Under the pieces are notes generated by a model that was not told where the DNA came from, did not search any database, and was given only the letters and a program-made list of their open reading frames with translations. From Ditylenchus dipsaci (Eukaryota > Nematoda > Chromadorea > Rhabditida > Anguinidae), in contig SADC01001302.1 in assembly GCA_004194705.1 (NCBI GenBank), forward strand, positions 372,001-436,000: 64,000 bases of DNA. Direction: 5' to 3'. The translations under genes and the position numbers were made by a program. Each line of letters begins with the position of its first letter. Position 1 is the first letter of the stretch. Positions 22,701-31,323 of the stretch are shown here, in pieces.

Positions 22701-24386
22701 AAGTATAAGCAGACGGTGGTTGGTTTTGTCAGCCTTTGCATACCCTCTTAAATCATTAAAGCTGACCAAGCTTTTTGATTGAGCCGGTGCTTTTTGTAGA
22801 TTTAAAAAAAGTGGCTAGGCGGCTTAGCAAGTCAGAGATGAATGGAAAATGCACAGCTAGCAGGAGCACACATAGGCTACTTGCAGCCAGATGAAGAGAG
22901 TGTAGTGGCCTGACAAGGAGATAAAGGCGGTCGGTTCATGTGTCTGCGGGTGTTTCTGCGGAGGTTGAAGTTGGTCCAGTGTGTGGGTTTGGTACAGGCA
23001 ATTGTTGTGCAGCTGGTTGGAGTAATGGAGAAAACAACATTTACACACACAATTATTACATAAATTACATTACATGTCTGATAAGCCCAAGGTCGCAGGT
23101 TCGACCCTGCTGGAGGCACATAAAGTATAATATTGCAACCGGACTATTGGTAAGTAATAAAGAGGTTTATTTACTAGATTTAAACACGCCATATTAAATA
23201 TAATTAAACCGGTTACAACTACAATATAAAATACGCAAATTCGCCGCACAATCCGGCGGAAACACAAAAGGGGGAGCCAGCCTGGAGCTGGTTCCCTAGC
23301 CAAGACTGGCTTGGCTGGTGGGAGAAAAGGTGGTAAGATTGTTAGGGAGGGGCTTCGCCCTCTCCTATCAATCTCACCATCCTTTCTCCCTTCGGACGAC
23401 ACATTACGTGTCATAATTTAAAAATTTATACTCATTAAAAAAAAATTGCAGAAGTAAAGCAAGACTGCGTAATACTCAACGATGGTACCTCAATTTCTTG
23501 TGGTCTGGTTGTGTGGAGCACAGGTCTAGCCCCCCGTCCTTTTGTGCAAGCTTTAGATGTGGAGAAGAAAAAACAGGCCAGATACTCACTAACAACTGTC
23601 TCAACATAATCTCTGACCCCAGCAAAAACTCATTTGCAATAGGCGACTGTGGAGACATAATTGACATGCCTTTGCCTTTCACTGCTCAAGTAAGCACTCC
23701 AAAGCTGAATACACGCAGTCTCATCTGCAAATAAATTTAGGTAGCCGAAAGGGAGGGAAGGTATCTGGCCGAGAGACTAAATTGTCTGGCCAAAGGCAAG
23801 GAAGTGAAGCCTTTTCAATTCAAGTCTATGGGATGCTGGCTATATATTGGAGGATACGAAGGATTGTCAGATTTGCCTGATTTCAAATTAAAAGGTCAGT
23901 ATTAATCAACCAGAAGTTCAGGAATACTAAATAAAATTTGTTTTAACTTATAAGAACTTACCAGAGCCTAATAATAGTGCTTTTTTACCGTAAAAACGAG
24001 ATCGCCATTGACGGCAACAATGATTTCTATTTTTTGAATGCGTGAAAAAGCTTTTTTACAAACAAATACCTTTAATTTTTTTGTGTTAAAAGTTTTTTTA
24101 TTTGATGCAATTTGCAGAGAAATAAAAGGGAGAAAGCAACAGCTCCCCACTATAGAGATCACCTTTTTACACTGCTTTTCATGAAAATTTTAAATGCTTC
24201 TGAAGGCTGGCTATTGCACTTACTTCGGAACCAATTACTGATTGTTATTAATATTTCAGGCTTCCCTTCATGGTTCCTTTGGCGTTCTGCCTATCTCACC
24301 AGGTTGGCAGCTGGCGCCTGAGGCTTCAAGTACCTTTAGACTGGTTGAAGACGATGATGTTTGGTCGTGACACATCTAGATTTTAG
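19790..24386 (+). CDS. Type II (alternative) NADH dehydrogenase, NDH-2
   Basis: Single-subunit, non-proton-pumping NADH:quinone oxidoreductase, expected on the inner mitochondrial membrane. Seven exons: 19790-19956 (FAD motif [28 protein letters not shown]), 20141-20366 ([19 protein letters not shown]), 20420-20588 (HVVIV then [16 protein letters not shown], the NADH-binding motif), 20644-20803 ([19 protein letters not shown]), 23452-23689 ([22 protein letters not shown]), 23741-23894 ([14 protein letters not shown]) and 24260-24386 ([22 protein letters not shown], stop TAG). Length and C-terminus match the family; no EF-hand insert seen. One-base deletions break the frame at 20533 (inside the GGGPTG motif), near 23570 and at 24303, and one blurs the donor at 20588. 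The long intron 20804-23451 holds a word-repeat element and an LTR element. Confidence 0.9.
20833..21629. mobile_element. Word-repeat palindrome, GGACAAT/GGAAAAG, 8-bp duplication
   Basis: TTAAAATC flanks both sides (20825-20832, 21630-21637; the match extends to 10 bp because CC precedes each). Exact inverted ends GGCAGGGCCAGCTCAGGACA. Each arm of about 370 bp is built almost only of TAGGACAAT and TAGGAAAAG words; the other arm carries ATTGTCCTA and CTTTTCCTA. The loop is about 60 bp. No coding capacity. Lies in an NDH-2 intron. Confidence 0.85.
21835..22110. repeat. Foldback repeat with AAAAAGGGGCAACAT words
   Basis: Left arm runs CTGAATCTTTGCTCC, TCTTGCCCTTTTTCAAATTT, ATGTTGCCCC; right arm is the complement. 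The centre has paired CGGGTAAATTCCTCCG / CGGAGAAATTTACCCG. Probably another short foldback transposon; its ends are unclear. Confidence 0.5.
22139..23413 (-). mobile_element. Short LTR retroelement with about 295-bp LTRs
   Basis: Direct repeats at 22139-22436 and 23121-23413 are nearly identical, differing by a few homopolymer and short indels. A possible TAAT duplication lies at 22135-22138 and 23414-23417. Orientation is minus: a primer-site-like sequence complementary to a tRNA 3' half lies just inside the 23121-23413 LTR. The LTR carries AATAAA and several GC hairpins. The 684-bp interior keeps only a lysine- and glutamine-rich gag-like stretch (about 22498-22740); there is no protease, reverse transcriptase or integrase. 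Non-autonomous. Lies in an NDH-2 intron. Confidence 0.75.
23076..23120 (-). other. Extended primer-binding site (tRNA 3'-half complement)
   Basis: The plus strand reads CTGATAAGCCCAAGG, TCGCAGGTTCGACCCTGC, TGGAGGCA then CA, ending at the LTR edge. This looks like a tRNA from anticodon loop to 3' end, with T-loop GGTTCGA and anticodon loop CTGATAA (GAT, isoleucine type). A usual primer site copies only about 18 bases of the tRNA; here more than 40 are represented. The 5' half is absent, so it is not a tRNA gene. Confidence 0.55.
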
Positions 24387-24599
24387 TAGATTTTTTTAAA
24401 TGTTAAGAGAGCTTTGTATATTTTTTTAAAATTATGTAATGTTATAAAATTAATTAACAGTATAATAGTAGATTTAATACAAGTAGTTAGTAACATAAAA
24501 CTCAAAAAGATCAAAAGAAGGAACCAAGACAAGATTTTCAAACTTCGGTGCGTTGAATAAACGCCTTCAACAGATATGAAATTCAAAACTATAAATGGA

Positions 24600-25433
24600 A
24601 TTTATTCCCGCTCGAAAACTCGAAAATTTCGAGTTTTCGAGCGGGAATTTTGAGTTTTGAGCGCTCGAAAAAAAATTCGACTTATACTCGACCCGAATAC
24701 ATTTCAGGTTCTGCGTGCTCGAATTTTTTTGAGTTCAAACTGGTGTAAATTTGTGGCAAATATTTGTCAATTTTTTTCGTGCGTGAGTCAGAAATGTCTC
24801 TTCACGGCTAGCTGATTATTACAACTTTTTAAGCTCTCAGCTAGCACCAAACTGTGCTAGGTTCATTCTCAAGGATATTTCAGCAAATCAGATTGAAGAA
24901 AACAGATCGAATTTTCAATAGTTAATATTTACCGTGAATTTATTTTTAGCCAATGAAAAGTTAGTTACTTCAAGTATCTTAAGGAGTCACTGATCATGAT
25001 TAAGATAATTTTGAAAAAAAACTCCAAGGGGACCAAGGCCACGTTTTTTTGGTAGGGGTGCGAACACATATAGAGCATTTTGTCTTTCTATCTTCTTCTC
25101 TTCTCTAATTCGCAAAATTTACAAAAATGAACATAAAAGCAAACATTCTAAACATAATGATAGTAAATCGGTACTCGCAAACATTATAATCGTAAGTCCA
25201 TACTCAACTCGTCAATTCTATTTATGACGCTCCCTCAGATTTATGATGATCATCATGATCTCGACCGCAACCCATACTGACAACCTTAACTTTTGTTCGA
25301 TAAAAATGTTTGGTGTGGCTGAACTTGGTGTCCAGAAATTTTTGGTCTTAAAATTACTCTAACGGCGGCGAAGCCACCGAGAAAAGAAAAGTTTTCCAGT
25401 TTTCGAACCGAACGCTTGAAATTTTCGCTCGAC
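24600..25433. mobile_element. Probable hAT-type element with CTCGAAAA words
   Basis: The left part repeats CGCTCGAAAACTCGAAAATT in both orientations; the right end, read as complement, starts TAGGGTTGTCGAGCGAAAAT, close to the hAT MITE at 8195. The left boundary and duplication are not resolved. An H-type GGACCAAGGC fragment lies at about 25030-25060. Confidence 0.4.
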
Positions 25434-25439
25434 AACCCT

Positions 25440-28120
25440 ATTTACTTAGCTACATAGCCACAATGCATTTTATCGGTGATCGGTTTTGATCTAATGCTAA
25501 AATGATTGAGTGAGAAAAGTCTTGACAACCTCGTGTTTATTCATTGCAAATGTTTGAGTAAAAGTTAAGGTAACAGCATTTCTTATCAACTTATGCAAAA
25601 TTACAGGATATTGTTTTTAATGATAAGATTTATAACATATATACATTTAACAAAAAACTTGCGATTATTAAGACACTGAAAGTATAAGTAGCAAAAAGTT
25701 TCGATTAGCGAAAAATAAAAAATTTGATTGATATGCTCTTAAACCTCCATGTAACAGCGGGTGCTGTTACATGGAATTTAACTGTACATTTTAAAAAGCT
25801 GTAAAATTTATGAAAAAATACTTAAATAAAAAAACAATGCAATTACAATATTTAAATTTAACTAATACTTTGGTTCTAGCTAATTTTAAGAATCAGGATT
25901 ATAACATAAAATTCATACTTTAAATTAACATGTTCCTGTGAACCGTGCGAAAGTGCAAGAATAGTATTTTAAATGATACGAAAAAGGCTTTGGTTCTAGA
26001 AGCAAGTATCATGATTAGCGTCATCAGATTTGCGATAGAGTTATTAAAAAAACTGAAAAATTACAAAAAAGTGTAATTTTAAGGTCGAAGCATAGAAACG
26101 AGTCTATAAAAAACTGATTAGTTTGCACAAATAACAAAGTAAATAATCCTTTTTTATTTTTAACTTATTAACCAATTACCGTAAAGCTTTTATTAGAGCC
26201 CCTTTTCAATATTCCAATCTACCCACCTAGCCAAAACACCAACACAAAAACCATCCCCCCCTCCGCCCGACTTTGGGGGTCTGTATATCAAAGCAGAGTG
26301 AATACTATGCAAATCTGCTCATTGGATTTTCTTAACTCCCACAAGCTCTAATAATTATGTTTTTGGGTATGAGTCATCAAAACTAAGAAATTATATATTT
26401 GTTGTCATTTTTATAAATTATTGCTCAGTAAATATTATAACAGACATATTAGCATGACCGTCACAAGTATTTTATTGAACTGCTGTTTTAGAAGAAATGC
26501 ATAAATAAAACTTAGATAACTTAAGAAAAAATGGCATGCATTTTAATGTTAAATTTAAAATAATAAAATTTGTATGTAGAATAAAAAATAATATAATTTA
26601 TATGCATAAATTCAGCTAAATGATTCTTAAATTAATATCTAAAAGTATTTCAAAAGTATAAACAGACTACATGGTTAGTCATAAAAACACAGACATTTTG
26701 AAAAAAATTGGGTGCTGGCTCTTACCCCATCGATTTTCCAGCAAAATCGATGACAGTAATAAGCTACCTGGGAGCTTATAGATTAAAAACACAAAAAGTT
26801 CAAAGACAAAGACGAACACTGTTCACTAAACAGCAAGAAAGTGATACGTGGCCCAAATTTCATGTAAAAGTTAAAAATAAAATTTTTCATAAAATATCCG
26901 TGTTTTTTTCGACTAACCTTGTAGAACTTCACATTGTATAATAAAAATATATTATAGAATAAATTATAGTAAGATTTTACTATCAAACTACCGTATTTTC
27001 TCTCAAATAGCCCACCTGACTATGAGGGAGATCGCTGCAAATTGCTTTGCGTTACTCTAAATCGCGTTTTCTTAACTTGCAGAGAGTGATTTTTCACTTC
27101 TCTTTGAGCATTCGAAAAACTCGAAAAAAAAACTTTAATTTTTTCTCAATGTTCCGAAATAAAAGTTTCGTAGAAAATACAGTAGTTAGAATCATAATAA
27201 AGTAACTAATAATAATAGGGTACTATTATAATTCCTGTCCCCATACTTGGATTTTTTGAAAAGTGACCCAAAATCATTCCCCAGACTTATGTTTCTGCTC
27301 AACACGACAAAAGAAACATTTCTCAACCTTTCTGATTTGATTTTTATTCTATGCGCATGTCGCACACCCCTATGCGCATTACAACCCCAAGTCACCTGCG
27401 CCCCCTCCGATGCGTATATTGCTTTTGTCTTGATACTTTTTTTCCAAGTGACGTAATACTTAGGTAGGGATACCGACTAGTCACTTAAAGTTGCGGTAAC
27501 TCACCATTTTACCGGTAAGTAATTTACAGTTTATCAATCACAATTTAATGCATTTCCTTGGTTAAAAAAAATATGCGAATGCTTTTAATTCTTGGCAAAT
27601 CTTGATTCAGAAGACCGGCTTAAGTGTACCATAAAGTTGGTCTCCACTGGATCGAGACTTGACTATATAGCACTAAAAGTAAAATGTACACTCACCATAA
27701 AAAATATTATTATCATGCATAGAATTACTCAAGTTTAAAATAAATTAGTGTTTGAGCTTGGCATAAAGTATTTCTTCTTAAACAACAACCTGGAATGCCC
27801 AATTGAATTTTTTGGCAATGCTTTAATTGTGAGCTTCTATGCTGTCTATAATTGCTCTATTAGCTTTATCATATGCTTTGCTATGCGGACTTTTTAAAGC
27901 TCACTGAAAATTTTAAAGGCTGTAATCCCTGTTAAGTTTAAGTTTTTTGTTCACCTTTTTTGAAAATTAAAATCGGCGCAAAAATTATTTAACGACTTTA
28001 TTTTTGCGAGAAAATTCTTCTACTAAAAAAATTAACGCACAAAAGAAAGAGTCTATTTATGAATTATTTTCTACCTTTTGCCTTGTTGTTTGTCATCATA
28101 TTTGTACTTTTCATGGCATA
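25440..28120. other. A+T-rich intergenic region, nothing recognised
   Basis: About 2.7 kb of low-complexity A+T-rich sequence. Open frames are short and lack family resemblance. No inverted-repeat element was evident. Confidence 0.4.
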
Positions 28121-28302
28121 CAGTCGACGCTCTCTATAACGACGCTCTTTATAATGACCCGCTCCCTATAACGACCCAGAAAAACAGCTATTTGGTCACG
28201 AACGACCTCATTTACGTAAAAACGACGTTCTTTATAACGACGCTCTATATAACGACTCGGTTTAGCCGGTTCTTTGAGAGTCGTTATAGAGAGAGTCGAC
28301 TG
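28121..28302. mobile_element. 182-bp TA-flanked CAGTCGAC MITE
   Basis: TA on both sides; ends CAGTCGACGCTCTCTATAAC and GTTATAGAGAGAGTCGACTG are inverted. CTCTNTATAACGAC words recur inside. The termini are of pogo/Tc1 type. Confidence 0.8.
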
Positions 28303-28349
28303 TACATTTCATGACTTCGTAATTGGTACTAGTGACCATAGGCCTACCA

Positions 28350-28418
28350 GGACAGGAACAACAAAGGCATATTTTGCACAACAAAGGCATATTTTGCATA
28401 ACAAAGGCATATTTTGGC
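28350..28418. repeat. Three 20-bp tandem repeats
   Basis: About three copies of ACAACAAAGGCATATTTTGC, the third slightly diverged. They abut the element starting at 28443. Confidence 0.75.
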
Positions 28419-28442
28419 AACGGCTTGTATGGTAGATCCGAC

Positions 28443-29144
28443 CATAGCCGGTGTGCGCCCCAAAAACTTTCAGAAAAATAGGGCACTCGGCGCCGATTTT
28501 GAGAAACTCCGGTGCCGGCGCGCGGCGCCCGTTTTTCAGAAAATTTGCATATTTTTTTAATACTTTTTTCCAAAAAAAATTCGATTTTTTAAATCTCCTT
28601 ATTGATTTCACTAAAAAATAACATGGTTCATTCTTTTTTGTACAAATCGTTGACTAAAAAAATCATGAAATTTAAAACGTTTCAGCCATCAACTTTCACA
28701 TTTATGCAGGTACTCAATAAGCATATTACTGGTATCTTAGGTTTACCCATTACTGGCCATGCTAGCTCATGATATACTGTTTATTTCTGCAAGCACAGCG
28801 GTTTTTATGTTACCTCAATCCTATTATTGTGAAAATGCAAACCAATGTTAGTGTATAATAAGAAAAAGAATAATGAGTGATGTTAATTTTTGCCATTCTT
28901 TTTGATGATAAATCATCAAAATAAGCCTTTTTTGAAAAAAAAAACATTTTCTTAGTTACTTATAAATTTTTTTGCGGCGCCTGAAAATGACCGGCGCCAC
29001 GTTGGGCGCCCGGCGCCGATTTTTTTAAAAATCCGGCGCCGGTTCCGGTGCTCGGCGCCTTTTAAAAGGTTGGCGCCCGGCGCCAATTTTTCGAAAGACC
29101 GGCGCCGGCGCCCGGCGCCAAAAAATTCTTTCCGTGCAACTATG
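28443..29144. mobile_element. CGGCGCC-word element with 8-bp duplication
   Basis: GATCCGAC flanks both sides (28435-28442, 29145-29152). Ends CATAGCCG and its imperfect complement. Both subterminal regions are packed with GGCGCC palindromes (CGGCGCCGATTTT, GGTGCTCGGCGCC), very G+C-rich against the A+T-rich background. The centre is A+T-rich and non-coding. The 8-bp duplication suits hAT. Confidence 0.65.
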
Positions 29145-29418
29145 GATCCGACCACCCTTACCCCCATTCGGCCACCCTGTAGGGCTTTTTACGTTACCAT
29201 TTTACGTCACTCCCCTTTAAAAATAGTTAAAGTTGCGGCCCTGTTTATGTCTTCATAGTTCTAGATCGAAAACAATAGCTCATGCCAATTATCTAGTCCA
29301 TTTATATCATCCCTCATAATTTATTTTGAATATATAATATTATCGGTAAATCATATGCGAACTATTATCAATTGGGTGACCAGTCTCTTTCAATCATTTT
29401 ATTAAAAAAACATTTTAG

Positions 29419-29686
29419 ATGGCTCGGAAAGGCTTTACCGATGAACAAAGAGCAATGCTAAGGAAAGCGTTTGAGGAAAATGAATCTTTGGCAGAAAAAG
29501 GCAGAAAAACTAGGTTGGCTGCAGAAACAGGTCTGAATGAGTCTCAAGTTAAAGTAATTTTTTGACAATATTTAAATAGCATAAATGTTATGAAATTTTA
29601 CAGAATTGGTTTCATGACCACAAAAAGACCAAAAAAGGTAAAACCACTGCTGGGAACAACGCTTCTTGGATGCCAACACTGCCAGG
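29419..29686 (+). CDS. Small homeodomain gene with Asp at position 51
   Basis: Exon 29419-29553 follows TTTTAG directly and starts ATG; the second exon starts at 29604 and ends at a donor near 29637 or 29686. The product has a homeodomain from residue 3: KGFTDEQRAMLRKAFEEN (helix 1), TRLAAETGLNES (helix 2), then QVKNWFHDHKKTKKG (helix 3). The intron splits QVK from NWF, a position seen in many homeobox genes. Spacing shows one extra residue in the loop between helices 1 and 2. The base-contacting residue after WFx, almost always Asn, is Asp here, and the usual NRR is DHK. Upstream or downstream exons may exist. A divergent transcription factor, or a domain that no longer reads DNA in the usual way. 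Confidence 0.7.
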
Positions 29687-29801
29687 TAGCTTTGAAATTG
29701 TCAGGGTTTTCAAATCACACAGTCCATTATGGATGCACTGTATGGTTGTTTTCATAAGTTCTGGTCTAAGTTTTCGGCTGATTTTGTTTTCGAAACATTA
29801 A

Positions 29802-30940
29802 CACTCCTTCTCCGTACGTAAGAAATATGGCCTAGCGCAGAATTTCACGCTGAAGAAGATGGTGAAAAAAATATTAAAAAATGGTATCTGTGGGTCATCT
29901 GCCTTTCTGAACCATTCAAGTCAAAATTTCTGCTAATGCAACTTCAAAGGGGCAGATCTCACCAATTTTTTTTATTAACCAATTTGATTTTAATTTCCGA
30001 AGAAAGCGCGAATTACGAGCTTTCTTTAATAAGATATCATTTAGGTTTTTAATGATGATCAAATGAAGATTTTTGCTTAAAAGAAACAATGGGGTCATTA
30101 AAAAACAGTGTTGAATTTTCAGATCCGGCGCGATTTCCGGGACATGATTTGGGTCAAATTTTGGTCCAACGGGACGGGATTCCGTACGGGATCCTGTCCC
30201 GTTTCTGTTCCGAATTCGTGTTCAGCTTATAAAACTGCCCTTAAACCTCATAACTCATCGCCAAATCTCAAATTCCGCTCAAGACAAAAAAACATTTAAA
30301 CTTTGAAACAATTTTAATTTGAATAATTTTTGTCTGAATTTGAAATTTGCCTTGAGTTATTAGGTTTAAGGGCATTTTTAAGCATATCGACCACGCTGAA
30401 CCCGAATCCGGTTTCAGAAGTTCAAGTTTTTTTTAGCGAAATAAAAGTTTTATGTCAAAATGGTTTGTGAACTTTTTTTGAGTGCCTTGTAAAACACTCC
30501 GAAAGCGTGTTTACACTTTACCTTGAACTACTTTCTGGCGCAGTTTTTCATGCTCTGTCAAACATTCTTTTGACTAAACGATTATCACACTTGGTTTCGC
30601 ATTTAAAAGTATCAACACCGTTTTTGAAAAATGACACAATTTTTTTTCAAGCAAAAGTCTTCATTTAATCATCATAAAAACCCAAACGATATTTTATTAG
30701 AAAACTCGTAATTCGCGCTTTCTTTTGAAATAAAAATCAAATTGATCAATAAAAAAATTGGTGAGATCTGCGAGACCCTTTGAGACCCTTTGAAATTGCA
30801 TTAGCAGAAATCTTGACTTGAATGGTTCAGGAAGGCAGATGACCCGCAGATACCAACTTTTTTAAATATTTTTTCACCATCTTCTTCAGTGTGAAATTCT
30901 GCGCTACGGCCCATATTTCTTACGTACGGGAGCTGGAGTG
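29802..30940. mobile_element. TTAA-flanked foldback element, nested repeats inside
   Basis: TTAA at 29798-29801 and 30941-30944. Arms of about 220 bp are complements (CACTCC, CGTACGTAAGAAATATGG, AGAATTTCACNCTGAAGAAG). Inside lie a hAT-like ACGGGACGGGATTCCGTACG fragment (about 30115-30215) and a second palindrome (about 30230-30480, CTCATAACTCATCGCC / AACCTAATAACTCAAGGC-like). Non-coding. The TTAA target suggests piggyBac type. Confidence 0.7.
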
Positions 30941-31082
30941 TTAATAGCAGAATCGCAAAATTTTCAATTTAAAACGTAGGTAAGAATTCAATTTCAAAAG
31001 GCCGGATTTTGGACCAATAAATTTCTAAAAAGCACGACTCGGAATATCTTGATAGCAATAAACATAAGGAAAGCATAAAACA

Positions 31083-31189
31083 TATATAAAGGTATGAACG
31101 TCTGTGTTCAGATCAGTTTGTGTCCGAATAAAGCTATTAAGCAGTCGTGTGCTCTCGTCTCTCTCTCTCAAGCTTTCAAGGATACAACA
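31083..31189 (+). mobile_element. Inverted, 5'-truncated LTR copy
   Basis: Matches the LTRs at 31324 and 33532 in the opposite orientation, from TATATAAAGG (U3 TATA box) through ATCAGTTTGT and GAATAAAGC to the LTR end GATACAACA. It is followed directly by TTGGCGCAGTC, the primer-site start, then the tRNA-derived segment. Confidence 0.8.
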
Positions 31190-31190
31190 T

Positions 31191-31252
31191 TGGCGCAGTC
31201 AGCAGGATTCGAACCTACGCGGGCAAAGCCCAATTGATTTCCAATTCAATTC
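31191..31252 (-). other. Copy of a tRNA-Ser 3' half including CCA
   Basis: Read on the minus strand: anticodon stem/loop ATTGA, ATTGGAAA, TCAAT; variable arm GGGCTTTGCCC; T-arm GTAGGTTCGAATCCTGC; acceptor TGACTGCG; then CCA. The long variable arm and acceptor GACTGCG are those of serine tRNAs. The CCA is not encoded in animal nuclear tRNA genes, so this is a copy of the mature tRNA. It stops near position 26-27 and is fused to 40 bases identical to the protease region (31253-31292 = 32404-32443). Confidence 0.75.
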
Positions 31253-31323
31253 AGAGTGAAGAGGACGAAGCGGCCATTGACTTGCACTTGCTGTATCCTA
31301 TGTGTATCCTATGCTGTATCCAA

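Noticed and set aside
22498..22741. Small lysine/glutamine-rich protein gene
   Set aside because: It lies between the two LTRs at 22139 and 23121 and is best read as a gag remnant.
23076..23120. tRNA gene
   Set aside because: Only the 3' half is present and it abuts an LTR as a primer site would.
31191..31252. tRNA-Ser gene
   Set aside because: No 5' half, and the CCA end is encoded next to an LTR, so it is a copy of mature tRNA.
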